64,000 nt of DNA from an uncultured Olsenella sp. Its GTDB lineage: Bacteria; Actinomycetota; Coriobacteriia; Coriobacteriales; Atopobiaceae. The position numbers were made by a program, and so were the translations under genes. The notes under the pieces are model-generated. The model made no database searches and was not told where the DNA came from. It saw only the letters and a list, made by a program, of their open reading frames with translations. Numbering within the stretch: the first letter of the stretch is position 1; each line of letters begins with the position of its first letter. Positions 10,103 through 18,846 of the stretch are shown here, piece after piece. The stretch covers positions 124,001 through 188,000 of the forward strand of contig CASEHX010000001.1 in NCBI GenBank assembly GCA_949287905.1, written 5' to 3'.

Positions 10103-11542
10103 ATGTTCTCACTGAGTATCGAGAAGATCGCGGAGGTCACGGGAGCGCAGCTGCTCGTCAGGGGCTCGCGCGAGGTATGCGGCGAGGTCGTCACCGACTC
10201 TCGCGCCGCGGGAGAGGGCGGCGTCTTCGTCGCCTTCCGGGGGGAGCGCGTCGACGGCAACGTCTACCTCGCCTCCGCCGCGAGGCTCGGTGCCGCCGTG
10301 GTGGTGGCGTCGAGCGAGGTCTCGGACGAGGCGCTCGCCGAGGCACGCGAGCTCGGCTGCACGGTCATGCGCGCCGAGGGCAACGACTGCGAGGAGTTTC
10401 TCCTCAGGCTCGCCCACTACTGGTGCGGGGCCCATCCCGACTGGCTCGTGCTCGCGGTGACGGGCTCGGTGGGGAAGACCACCACCAAGGAGATGCTCGC
10501 CGCCGCCGTGGGCGCCACGAGGCGCTGCCACGCCACGAGGGGCAACCTCAACAGCCTGATCGGCATGCCGCTCACCGTGCTCTCCGCCCCCGAGGACAGC
10601 GAGGTCCTCGTCCTGGAGCTCGGCATGAACCACGCCGAGGAGATCGCGCGCATGTCCGCCTCCTGCGAGCCGACGCTCGCCGCGATCACCAACGTGGGCA
10701 CGAGCCACATCGGCATCCTCGGCAGCCGCGAGAACATAGCCCGCGCCAAGGCGGAGATCGTGACCGGCATGCGCGCCCACGGGGAGGTGTCCCCGGCGCT
10801 CGCGCTCGCGAGCTCGGGGGACTTCACGGGCTTCATCGCGGACGGCTTCGCCCGCCCGGCGGGCGTGGACGTGGTGAGCGTGGGCTCCGCCGCCGACGAC
10901 CCCGTCCGCGCCGTCGACGTGACCCTTGACGAGGGCGGCCGCGCCCGCTTCCGCGCGTGCTGCGCCGACGGTTGGGCGCGCGACGTGACGCTCTCGCTGC
11001 CCGGCGCCAAGCTCGTCGACGACTTCCTCCTGGCCCTCGCGCTCGTCTGGCGCGCCGGCCTCGACCGCGACGCCGCCGTGGACGCGATCGAGCGCATGGA
11101 GGCCACGAGCATGCGCCTCAACGTCCTCGAGGCGCCGTCCGGCGCCCGCGTGATCGATGACTCCTACAACGCCGCCCCGGCCTCGATGGCCTCGTCGCTG
11201 GACGTGCTCTCCACGATGACCTGCACCGGCAGGCGCATCGCCGTGCTCGGCGAGATGGGCGAGCTCGGCGACGAGGCGGAGCGCCTTCACGGCTACGTTG
11301 GCGCCTACGCCGCCGCGAAGGGCGTCGATCTTCTCGTTATCATAGGGGGCGAGCTTGCCGACGCGATGGCGGAGGCCGCGCGTACCATGGGGCTCTCCGA
11401 GGACGCCATCGAGCGTCTGGACAGCGTGGAGCGCGCCGTGGACGTGATCGGTCCCGTGCTCGCCGAGGGTGACCTCGTCCTGGTCAAGGCGTCGAGAGCC
11501 TCGGGGCTCGACCAATTCGTGAGGGGAGTGCTCGCTCGATGA
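10103..11542 (+). CDS. murF: UDP-N-acetylmuramoyl-tripeptide--D-alanyl-D-alanine ligase MurF
   Basis: 479 residues. Adds D-Ala-D-Ala to UDP-MurNAc-tripeptide, the last cytosolic peptide step. The N-terminal domain carries DSRAAGEGGVFVAFRGER, the ATP-binding loop is GSVGKTTTKEM, then NLNSLIGMPLT, LELGMNHAEEI, TNVGTSHIG, and DSYNAAPASM in the C-terminal domain. ATG 10103 was chosen; GGAG sits 8 bp upstream. An in-frame GTG at 10085 overlaps the ftsI stop but has no spaced ribosome site. Its stop overlaps the mraY start (ATGA). Confidence 0.95.
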   Translation: MFSLSIEKIAEVTGAQLLVRGSREVCGEVVTDSRAAGEGGVFVAFRGERVDGNVYLASAARLGAAVVVASSEVSDEALAEARELGCTVMRAEGNDCEEFLLRLAHYWCGAHPDWLVLAVTGSVGKTTTKEMLAAAVGATRRCHATRGNLNSLIGMPLTVLSAPEDSEVLVLELGMNHAEEIARMSASCEPTLAAITNVGTSHIGILGSRENIARAKAEIVTGMRAHGEVSPALALASSGDFTGFIADGFARPAGVDVVSVGSAADDPVRAVDVTLDEGGRARFRACCADGWARDVTLSLPGAKLVDDFLLALALVWRAGLDRDAAVDAIERMEATSMRLNVLEAPSGARVIDDSYNAAPASMASSLDVLSTMTCTGRRIAVLGEMGELGDEAERLHGYVGAYAAAKGVDLLVIIGGELADAMAEAARTMGLSEDAIERLDSVERAVDVIGPVLAEGDLVLVKASRASGLDQFVRGVLAR

Positions 11543-12570
11543 TCGGAAATCCCGCTTATCCAACCTACCAGGTGTTTCTCGCCGTCGGCATCGCCGCGCT
11601 CGTGACGGGTCTCCTGATGCCCTTCTTCATCAAGCTGATGCGCCACGAGGGCGTCGGCCAGCAGATCCGCGCCGACGGCCCCCAGCGCCATCTCATCAAG
11701 CAGGGTACGCCCACGATGGGAGGCGTCATCATCCTGGTGGGCGTGCTCGCCTCGTGCGGGCTCGTCGCGCAGTGGACGCCGGCCCTCGTCCTCGCGGTCC
11801 TCGTCATGCTCGTCACCGGCTCGCTGGGCCTTCTCGACGACATCGAGAGCGTGGCCCACGGGCGCTCTCTCGGGCTCACGCCGCCCCAGAAGATGGCGGG
11901 CCTCATCCTCATCTCCGTGGCGTTCTGCCTCGTGACGGTCAACGTCTGCGGCATCTCCCCCCAGATTCTCTTCCCCGGCGGCCTTGCCATCGACCTCGGC
12001 GTCCTCACCTCGACCTTTGCCATCGGTGGCGCGCAGGTGAGCGTTCCGTGGCTCTACCTCTTCTTCGTCTTCCTGCTCATGGCCGGCCTCTCCAACGCCG
12101 TCAACCTCACCGACGGCCTCGACGGCCTCGCCGGCGGCTGCACGACGGTCGTGATGCTGTTCATGGCGATGGTGGCCTTCATCTACAACGAGCTCGAGCT
12201 CGCGGTCTTTGCCGCGGCCATCGCCGGTGCCTGCATCGGTTTTCTCTGGCACAACTGCTACCCCGCCTCGATCTTCATGGGTGACACCGGGTCGCTCGCC
12301 CTGGGCGCCGCCTTCGCGGCGCTCGCCGTCCTCACCAAGACCGAGGTCACCTCGCTCATCATGGGCGGCCTGTTCATCGTCGAGGCGCTCTCCGTCATGA
12401 TCCAGGTCGTGAGCTTCAAGCTCACCGGCAAGCGCGTCTTCCTCATGGCGCCGATCCACCACCACTTCGAGAAGCTCGGGTGGAAGGAGAACAAGGTCGT
12501 CGTGAGGTTCTGGATCGTCTCGGCCGCCTTCGCCGCCCTCGGCTTCGCCCTCTACTTCCAGCTCGGATAG
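11539..12570 (+). CDS. mraY: Phospho-N-acetylmuramoyl-pentapeptide transferase MraY
   Basis: 343 residues, polytopic (about ten membrane helices). Transfers phospho-MurNAc-pentapeptide to undecaprenyl phosphate, giving lipid I. Family motifs: GTPTMGG near residue 56, LLDDIESV, NLTDGLDGLAGG, FMGDTGSLALG and the histidine cluster PIHHHFEKLGW near the C-terminus. The start ATG overlaps the murF stop by four bases, so translation is coupled; murD follows after 9 bp. Confidence 0.96.
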   Translation: MIGNPAYPTYQVFLAVGIAALVTGLLMPFFIKLMRHEGVGQQIRADGPQRHLIKQGTPTMGGVIILVGVLASCGLVAQWTPALVLAVLVMLVTGSLGLLDDIESVAHGRSLGLTPPQKMAGLILISVAFCLVTVNVCGISPQILFPGGLAIDLGVLTSTFAIGGAQVSVPWLYLFFVFLLMAGLSNAVNLTDGLDGLAGGCTTVVMLFMAMVAFIYNELELAVFAAAIAGACIGFLWHNCYPASIFMGDTGSLALGAAFAALAVLTKTEVTSLIMGGLFIVEALSVMIQVVSFKLTGKRVFLMAPIHHHFEKLGWKENKVVVRFWIVSAAFAALGFALYFQLG

Positions 12571-12579
12571 GGGTGGGAC

Positions 12580-13983
12580 ATGACGGAAACCTCCCAGCGG
12601 CGTCTCGGTGACGTCGCGGTTCTCGGTCTCGGCCGCACCGGAGAGTCGGTCGCTCGCTTCTTCCTCGCGCAGATGCCCGAGCGCGTGAGCTCGGTCACCG
12701 TCTTCGGCGGGTCCGCGTCTGCCCCCGGCGAGAAGACCCAGGCCCTCGAGGAGGCGGGCGCGATGGTGGTCTGCGGCACCGACGAGGTCCTCGGCAGCTT
12801 TGACCTCGCCGTGGCCTCGCCCGGCATCCCCGAGGACTCCGACTTCTTCGCCTCCGCCCGCGCCCATGCGGCCGAGGTCATCGGCGAGCCGGAGCTCGCG
12901 TGGCGCGAGAGCCCCGAGCGTTGGGTCGCCATCACCGGCACCAACGGCAAGACCACCACGACGTCGCTCGCCACGCACCTTCTGCAGGCCTCCGGCCTCG
13001 CGGCGGAGTCGGTCGGCAACATCGGCACCCCGCCGACCGAGGCCATCGCGTCGCGCGGGGACGACACGTGGTTCGTGGCGGAGCTCTCGAGCTTCCAGCT
13101 CGCGACGACGAGGCTGTTCCACCCCCGCGTGGCGGTCCTGCTCAACGTGACCCCCGACCACCTCGAGTGGCACCACACGATGGAGGCGTACGCCGCCGCC
13201 AAGGAGCGCGTCTTCGTCAACCTGGGCGCGGGCGACCTCGCCGTCGTCTCGGTCGACGACGACTGGTGCCGCGCCGCCGCGGAGCGCCTCGAGGGGCGCG
13301 GCCTGCGCGTCTGCCGCCTCTCCGTCCATGGCGAGCCCGATGCCCCCTGTGCGGCCTTCCTGCGCGACGGGGTGCTCGTGGTGCGTCTCGACGGCGTCGA
13401 GCACGCGCTCGTCGCCGCCTCCGAGCTCAAGATCTTCGGGCTCCACAACGCCGAGAACGCGCTCGCCGCGTCCGCCGTCGCGCTCGAGCTCGCCGCCTCG
13501 GAGGCTGACGTGCGCGCCGGCCTCGTGTCCTTCTCGCCGATCGAGCACCGCATCGAGCCCGCCGGCGAGGTCGGAGGGGTCCGCTTCGTCAACGACTCCA
13601 AGGCGACCAACACCGACTCCGTGGAGAAGGCGCTCACCGCCTTTGACCCCGGTTCGATCGTCGTGCTGCTCGGCGGATACGACAAGGGGACCGACCTCTC
13701 CTCGCTCGCCCGTGCCGTGCGCGAGCGCTGCCGCGCGGCGGTCTGCTACGGCGCCGCAGGCGAGAGAATCGCGTGCTCCCTTGAGGACGAGCCCTCCGAG
13801 CTCGCCGTCATCCGCGCGCCGCATCTGCGCGAGGCCTTTGATGCCGCCGTCGCCCTTGCCAGGCCCGGCGAGACGGTCCTGCTCTCGCCGGCGTGCTCGT
13901 CCTTCGACGAGTTCAACAACATGGGCGAGCGCGGGCGTCTCTTCAAGGCCCTTGTCGCGGAGCTCGCCGCGGGGGAGAGGTGA
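12580..13983 (+). CDS. murD: UDP-N-acetylmuramoylalanine--D-glutamate ligase MurD
   Basis: 467 residues. Adds D-Glu to UDP-MurNAc-L-Ala. A Rossmann-type N-terminal domain (VLGLGRTGESVARF), the ATP loop GTNGKTTTTSL, ELSSFQL, LNVTPDHLEWH, GLHNAENALAA, the carbamylated-lysine region and FVNDSKATNTDS in the C-terminal domain, and SPACSSFDEFNNMGERG at the end. ATG 12580 follows GGGTGGG. The purine run near its stop serves as the ribosome site for ftsW. Confidence 0.95.
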   Translation: MTETSQRRLGDVAVLGLGRTGESVARFFLAQMPERVSSVTVFGGSASAPGEKTQALEEAGAMVVCGTDEVLGSFDLAVASPGIPEDSDFFASARAHAAEVIGEPELAWRESPERWVAITGTNGKTTTTSLATHLLQASGLAAESVGNIGTPPTEAIASRGDDTWFVAELSSFQLATTRLFHPRVAVLLNVTPDHLEWHHTMEAYAAAKERVFVNLGAGDLAVVSVDDDWCRAAAERLEGRGLRVCRLSVHGEPDAPCAAFLRDGVLVVRLDGVEHALVAASELKIFGLHNAENALAASAVALELAASEADVRAGLVSFSPIEHRIEPAGEVGGVRFVNDSKATNTDSVEKALTAFDPGSIVVLLGGYDKGTDLSSLARAVRERCRAAVCYGAAGERIACSLEDEPSELAVIRAPHLREAFDAAVALARPGETVLLSPACSSFDEFNNMGERGRLFKALVAELAAGER

Positions 13984-13988
13984 GCGCC

Positions 13989-15527
13989 TTGACCGCTGGA
14001 ACGGCAGCCCTGCGCGCCGCCGCCCGTCCCACGAGGCGCGGCCGCAAGAAGAGCAAGCCTCGTGACGAGAAGCGCGACGGCGTCGAGCGCACCCTCTTCG
14101 GCGTGCCCGAGCGCTTCATGCGCCCGAGGCTCATCCTGCTCGCCACCGTTGCCATCCTGGTTGGCTTTGGCGTGCTCATGGTCTACTCCGCGTCCTCGGT
14201 GACGGCGCTCAACGACACGGGCGACTCGGCCTATTACCTCAAGCGCCAGCTCGGCTTCGTGGCGATCGGCACGATCGCCGCCGTGGTGCTCGCCAAGGTC
14301 GACTACCGGCTCTGGGTGAAGCGCCTCATGCTCCCCATCTGGGTGTTCACGGTCCTGCTCCTGATACTGGTCCTGGTCGTGGGCACAGACAACGACATGG
14401 GCGCAAACAGATGGATCAACCTCGGGTTCTTTGACCTCCAGCCCTCGGAGTTCGCAAAGATAACCGTGATCTTCACGGCCGCCAACCTCGCGCAGCGCTA
14501 CTTCGAGGAGGGCTCGCTCGACTGGGCGACCTTCCTCAAGCTGCTCATCGTGGGCGTTGCCGCCCCGCTGTTCCTCATCGTCGCCCAGCCCGACAAGGGC
14601 ACGACGATGGTCATCGCGCTCACGCTGCTCGTGATGGGCTACCTCGCCGGGATGCCCAAGCTCCTGCTCCTCGGCCTGTTCGTCGCGGGGGCCGTGGCGT
14701 TCGTGTTCCTCTCGGTGAGCGACGCGTACTCCTTCCAGCGCCTCAAGACGATGCTCGACCCGTGGTCCGACCGCTACGACACGGGCTGGCAGCTCGTCCA
14801 GGGCTTCTATGCCTTTGGAACGGGCGGCCTGTTTGGCGTGGGTGTGGGCTTCTCGCGTCAGAAGTACGCCTATCTCCCGATGGCGCACAACGACTTCATC
14901 TTTGCGGTGATCGGCGAGGAGTGCGGTCTCGTGGGCACGCTCGGCGTTCTCGCGGGCTTTGCCGTCCTCCTCTGGGCGGGCTATCAGATCGCCCGGCACG
15001 CGCCCGACCTCTCCGGCCGGCTCCTCGCGGCGGGATGCACCTCGATCGTGCTCATCCAGCTGCTCCTCAACGTCTCGGGCGTGCTCGGCGTCTTCCCGCT
15101 CTCCGGCAAGCCGATTCCGTTCTTGAGCTACGGCGGCTCGTCGATTCTCGCGAGCCTCATGCTCGTGGGGCTCATCGCCTCGGTCTCGATACACTCCAAG
15201 CTTCCCGAGACGGTTCATGACGGGGCGCGCAAGTCCCTGCGCAGCGTCGACGGGGGAACCGGGGGACGCGGGGGCCTCTCCTTCGTGGGCGAGGTCGTCC
15301 CGCGCTCCGAGGGAGGCCGTACGGGAGACCTGGCGCGCGAGGGCTCGGGCGGCCTTCACGTCGTCGAGGGTGGCGGAAAGACGAGAAAGAACACCCGCGG
15401 CCGGGGCGGGAGGCGCGGCAAGGCGCCGGCCTCCTCGAGCGGGTCGAGAAGAAGGGTCGACCTCGGTCCCAATGCGACGGAGCGTCTTCGCGGGCGCAAC
15501 GGCTCCGGGTCGAGGGGAAGGCGATAG
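13989..15527 (+). CDS. ftsW: Lipid II polymerase FtsW with a long basic C-terminal tail
   Basis: About 512 residues. SEDS glycosyltransferase that polymerises lipid II at the septum with FtsI. A basic N-terminal cytoplasmic part (RRGRKKSKPRDEKRDG), then ten or so helices with family motifs: VYSASS, GANRWI, AQPDKGTT, and PFLSYGGSS near the end of the core. After SIHSKLPETV comes an unusual tail of roughly 100 residues rich in Gly, Arg and Ser, predicted disordered and cytoplasmic. TTG 13989 was chosen because GGGGAGAGG lies 8 bp upstream; GTG 13980 directly abuts that run. Overlap or near-overlap with murD implies coupling; murG is 8 bp downstream. Confidence 0.92.
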   Translation: MTAGTAALRAAARPTRRGRKKSKPRDEKRDGVERTLFGVPERFMRPRLILLATVAILVGFGVLMVYSASSVTALNDTGDSAYYLKRQLGFVAIGTIAAVVLAKVDYRLWVKRLMLPIWVFTVLLLILVLVVGTDNDMGANRWINLGFFDLQPSEFAKITVIFTAANLAQRYFEEGSLDWATFLKLLIVGVAAPLFLIVAQPDKGTTMVIALTLLVMGYLAGMPKLLLLGLFVAGAVAFVFLSVSDAYSFQRLKTMLDPWSDRYDTGWQLVQGFYAFGTGGLFGVGVGFSRQKYAYLPMAHNDFIFAVIGEECGLVGTLGVLAGFAVLLWAGYQIARHAPDLSGRLLAAGCTSIVLIQLLLNVSGVLGVFPLSGKPIPFLSYGGSSILASLMLVGLIASVSIHSKLPETVHDGARKSLRSVDGGTGGRGGLSFVGEVVPRSEGGRTGDLAREGSGGLHVVEGGGKTRKNTRGRGGRRGKAPASSSGSRRRVDLGPNATERLRGRNGSGSRGRR

Positions 15528-15535
15528 GGGGAATC

Positions 15536-16663
15536 ATGGCGAAGGGTCATCTCGAGGTCGCTATTGCCGCGGGCGGCACCGCGGGCCACATCAACCCGGC
15601 ACTCGCGCTCGCCGAGGAGCTGCGCGACCGCGGGCACCACGTGAGGTTCTTCGGGCAGACCGCCAAGCTCGAGGGCCGTCTCGTTCCCGAGGCGGGCTTT
15701 GAGCTGGTTCCCGTGGTTGTCTCGGGCTTCGATCGCGCCCGTCCCTGGACGCTCGTCTCCTCGCTCGTGCGCATGCGCAAGGCGCAGTCGCAGATCGCTC
15801 GCACCTTCTCCTCCGGCGCCACCCCCGACGTGGCGGTGGGCTTTGGCGCCTACGTGGAGATGCCGCTGCTCAACTGCTGCCGAAGGCTTGGCGTGCCCTA
15901 CGTGCTTCACGAGCAGAACTCCGTGGCGGGCCTTGCCAACAAGACGCTCGCGCCGCATGCGAGCACGGTGTGCATCTCGGTGCCCGCCGCGCGCGAGGTC
16001 TTTGAGCACGAGGGGAGGGCGACCCCCAAGGTGGTCCTCACCGGCAATCCCGTGCGCCGCAGCGTCGTGAACGCCAGCCGCGAGGAGGGCCGCGCCGCCT
16101 TTGGCGTGGAGCCGGGGGAGACGATGCTGCTCGTCTTTGGCGGCTCGCTCGGTGCCGCGCACATCAACGAGGGGGTCTGCCGCCTCAAGGGCGAGCTGCT
16201 CTCGCGTAAGGGGCTCGTCGTCGTGCACTCCACGGGTGCCGATGGCTTTGACGAGACGGTCTCCGCTCTGGCGCTCACCCCCGAGGAGCAGATCCGCTGG
16301 CGCGTGATGCCCTACATCTCCAACATGGGCCAGGCGCTCGCGGCGTCCGACCTCGTGCTCTCCCGTGCCGGCGCCTCCTCGATCGCGGAAATCGCGGCCG
16401 TGGGCGTGCCGAGCCTGCTCGTGCCGTACCCGCACGCCACGGCCGACCACCAGACGGTCAACGCGCGCTTCCTCGTGGACGCTGGCGCCGCCTCGCTGGT
16501 CGCGGACGCGGCCATTGACACCCCGGAGTTCTCCGACGAGCTGCTCGGGCTTCTCGACGATCCGTCGCGGCGGGAGGGGATGCGCAAGGCAGCGCTCGCT
16601 CTTGGCCAGTCCCGTGCGGCGGCTGCGCTGGCAGACCAGGTCGAGGCAGCGGCGAGGGCGTAG
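15536..16663 (+). CDS. murG: UDP-N-acetylglucosamine:lipid I transferase MurG
   Basis: 375 residues, GT-B fold. Adds GlcNAc to lipid I to make lipid II on the inner membrane face. Seen: GGTAGHINPALALAEEL at the N-terminus, FGAYVEMPLL, HEQNSVAGLANK, GGSLGAAHIN in the middle, and the donor-site SRAGASSIAEIAAVG plus PYPHATADHQT in the C-terminal half. ATG 15536 follows AGGGGGA. It is the last gene of the cluster here. Instead of murC, murB, ftsQ and ftsZ, a repeat array and then an ABC exporter follow. Confidence 0.96.
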   Translation: MAKGHLEVAIAAGGTAGHINPALALAEELRDRGHHVRFFGQTAKLEGRLVPEAGFELVPVVVSGFDRARPWTLVSSLVRMRKAQSQIARTFSSGATPDVAVGFGAYVEMPLLNCCRRLGVPYVLHEQNSVAGLANKTLAPHASTVCISVPAAREVFEHEGRATPKVVLTGNPVRRSVVNASREEGRAAFGVEPGETMLLVFGGSLGAAHINEGVCRLKGELLSRKGLVVVHSTGADGFDETVSALALTPEEQIRWRVMPYISNMGQALAASDLVLSRAGASSIAEIAAVGVPSLLVPYPHATADHQTVNARFLVDAGAASLVADAAIDTPEFSDELLGLLDDPSRREGMRKAALALGQSRAAAALADQVEAAARA

Positions 16664-16678
16664 GCCGCGGCGTCTTGG

Positions 16679-17011
16679 CTTGACGAAAGCGGGCTCGTCT
16701 CAGCCCGTCGGGCTTCTCGCTTGACGAAAGCGGGCTCGTCTCAGCCCGTCGGGCTTCTCGCTTGACGAAAGCGGGCTTGTCTCAGCCCGATGTGCTTCTC
16801 GCTTGACGAAAGCGGGCTCGTCTCAGCCAGAATCACGGCTTATCCTGAGACGAGGCCCGGATCGTCAAGCCCCGCGCGCCCGCACCCTGAGACGAGGCCC
16901 GGATCGTCAAGCCCCGCGCGCCCGCACCCTGAGACGAGGCCCGGATCGTCAAGCCCCGCGCGCCCGCACCCTGAGACGAGGCCCGGATCGTCAAGCCCCG
17001 CGCACCCGCGC
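16679..17011. repeat. Head-to-head tandem array, 4 x 41 bp then 4 x 42 bp inverted
   Basis: Four direct units start at 16679, 16720, 16761 and 16802 (41 bp apart). Each begins CTTGACGAAAGCGGGCT and continues CGTCTCAG; the first three end in a filler closing with CTTCTCG or a close variant. Four inverted units start at 16844, 16886, 16928 and 16970 (42 bp apart), each reading CCTGAGACGAGGCCCGG then ATCGTCAAGCCCCG. The two halves are imperfect reverse complements, so a single strand could fold into one very long stem. The centre (about 16831-16843) is the only AT-richer part. Nothing here codes. Confidence 0.9.
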
Positions 17012-17064
17012 ACCCGCACGCCCCATCCGCCCACCCGTTGAGTACGCTCTGCTGTCTCGTGAGG

Positions 17065-17070
17065 TATAAC
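17065..17070 (+). promoter_or_regulatory. Candidate -10 box for the ABC exporter
   Basis: TATAAC, 34 bp before the chosen TTG start. TTGAGT at 17038 is too far (21-bp spacer) to be a standard -35. A like-placed TATAAC precedes the nitroreductase at 63697. Confidence 0.4.
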
Positions 17071-17103
17071 GGTGTGAGGCAGACGCGACGAGAGGGGGCA
17101 GGG

Positions 17104-18846
17104 TTGGACGGGGTCCGTCTCATGGCCCGCTTCATGGGCCCCCGCCATCGGCGCGAGTTTCTGCTCGCCGTGCTCTGCGTGGCTCTCGAGACGAGCCTGG
17201 AGCTTGCCATCCCCGTGCTCATGGCGCAGGTCGTGGACAGGGGGATCATGGCGGCCGACCTCCGCGTGGTCCTTGTCAACGGCGGTCTCATGCTGCTGTG
17301 CGCGGCGGTGGCGCTCTGCCTGGGACTGGCCTACGCGCGCTTCTCCGCGCGCGCCGCGATGGGCCTCGGCGCCAACCTGCGCGCCGCGGAGTACGCGCAC
17401 CTCCAGGACTTCTCGTTTGCGAACCTCGACGACTTTGAGACGTCCTCCCTCGTGACGCGCCTCACAACGGACGTCACCGTCATCCAGAACGCACTCGTCA
17501 CGGGAACGCGCCCGCTCATGCGAGGACCGTCGGCGCTCGTGGCGGGGCTCGTCTACGCCTTCGTGATGTCGCCGCGGCTCGCCCTTGTCTTCCTCGTGGT
17601 CGCGCCGCTGCTCGCGGTTGCCATGTTTCTCGTCGTGAGGCACGTCTCGCCGCTCTATCGCGTGCTCCAGGGCGCCATGGACCAGCTGAACGACGCCCTC
17701 CAGGAGAACCTGGCTGCCATCCGCGTCATCAAGGCGTACGTGCGCGAGGGTCACGTCGCCGCGCGGTTCCATGCCGTGAACGAGCACCTGGCGAGCACGG
17801 CCACCCGGACCTTCCGCACCGCCGTGCTCAACACGCCCCTGCTCCAGGCCTCGATGTACGTGACGAGCGTGGGCATCCTGCTCTTTGGCGGGCAGATGAT
17901 CCTGGAGGGCACGCTCACCGTGGGCGCCTTCACGGGGTTCATGAGCTACGTGCTGCAGATCCTCAACTCGTTCATGATGATCTCCAACGTGTTCCTGCTC
18001 CTCGCCCGCGCCGTCACGAGCGTCGACCGCGTGAGCGAGGTGCTGGACGAGGAGCCCACGATCGTCTCGCCGCCTGGTGCGATCGAGCTTGTGCCGGACG
18101 GCTCGGTGGTCTTTGACCACGTCTGCTTCAAGTACGCGGCGGATGCCGAGAAGGACGTGCTCTCGGACGTCTGCCTGGACATCCCGGCGGGCTCCACCGT
18201 GGGCGTGCTCGGCGGCACCGGCTCGGGCAAGACCACGCTCGTGCAGCTGGTGGCGCGCCTCTACGACGTCACCTCGGGCGCGGTGCGCGTGGGAGGGCGC
18301 GACGTCCGCGAGTACGACCTCACGGCGCTGCGCGACGCCGTTGCCGTCGTGCTTCAGAAGAACGTGCTCTTCTCCGGCACGGTGCGCGAGAACCTGGCAT
18401 GGGGGGACGCTGACGCCGCGGACGGACAGATGCTCGAGGCGTGCCGGCTCGCCCGCGCCGACGAGTTCCTGGACCGCATCGGCGGGCTCGCCGGCGAGCT
18501 CGGCCAGGGTGGCGCCGGCGTCTCGGGCGGTCAGCGGCAGCGCCTCTGCATCGCCCGCGCCCTGCTCAAGCATCCGCGCGTGCTCATCCTGGACGACTCC
18601 ACGAGCGCCGTCGACATGGCCACCGACGCCGCCATCCGCGAGAACCTGGCGAGCCTCGCCGACGTGACCAAGATCGTGATCGCGCAGCGCGTGGCGTCCG
18701 TGATGGACGCCGACAAGATCGTGGTGCTCGACGACGGACGCGTCCACGCCTGCGGCACGCACGAGGAGCTTCTCGCCGCCGACCCCATCTACCAAGAGAT
18801 CTACGAGTCCCAGGTTGGCTCCGGGATCAGTGGGGAGGTGGCCTAG
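17104..18846 (+). CDS. ABC exporter half-transporter with degenerate ATP site
   Basis: About 580 residues: a six-helix type IV exporter membrane domain (first 320 residues) fused to a nucleotide-binding domain. Walker A is GGTGSGKTTL, signature VSGGQRQRL, and Walker B ends VLILDDSTSAVD. Asp replaces the catalytic Glu after Walker B, as in the degenerate half of heterodimeric exporters (TM287/288, BmrCD, LmrCD families). The partner gene starts on the next base and keeps the glutamate, so the two form one heterodimer. The substrate is unknown; drugs, lipids or peptides are all possible. TTG 17104 has AGAGGGGG 5 bp upstream; ATG 17122 is an alternative. Confidence 0.9.
   Translation: MDGVRLMARFMGPRHRREFLLAVLCVALETSLELAIPVLMAQVVDRGIMAADLRVVLVNGGLMLLCAAVALCLGLAYARFSARAAMGLGANLRAAEYAHLQDFSFANLDDFETSSLVTRLTTDVTVIQNALVTGTRPLMRGPSALVAGLVYAFVMSPRLALVFLVVAPLLAVAMFLVVRHVSPLYRVLQGAMDQLNDALQENLAAIRVIKAYVREGHVAARFHAVNEHLASTATRTFRTAVLNTPLLQASMYVTSVGILLFGGQMILEGTLTVGAFTGFMSYVLQILNSFMMISNVFLLLARAVTSVDRVSEVLDEEPTIVSPPGAIELVPDGSVVFDHVCFKYAADAEKDVLSDVCLDIPAGSTVGVLGGTGSGKTTLVQLVARLYDVTSGAVRVGGRDVREYDLTALRDAVAVVLQKNVLFSGTVRENLAWGDADAADGQMLEACRLARADEFLDRIGGLAGELGQGGAGVSGGQRQRLCIARALLKHPRVLILDDSTSAVDMATDAAIRENLASLADVTKIVIAQRVASVMDADKIVVLDDGRVHACGTHEELLAADPIYQEIYESQVGSGISGEVA

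Noticed and set aside
16679..17011. CRISPR array or coding repeat protein
   Set aside because: Fillers are almost identical and half the units are inverted. Open frames through the repeat lack a ribosome site and exist only because the unit is GC-rich.
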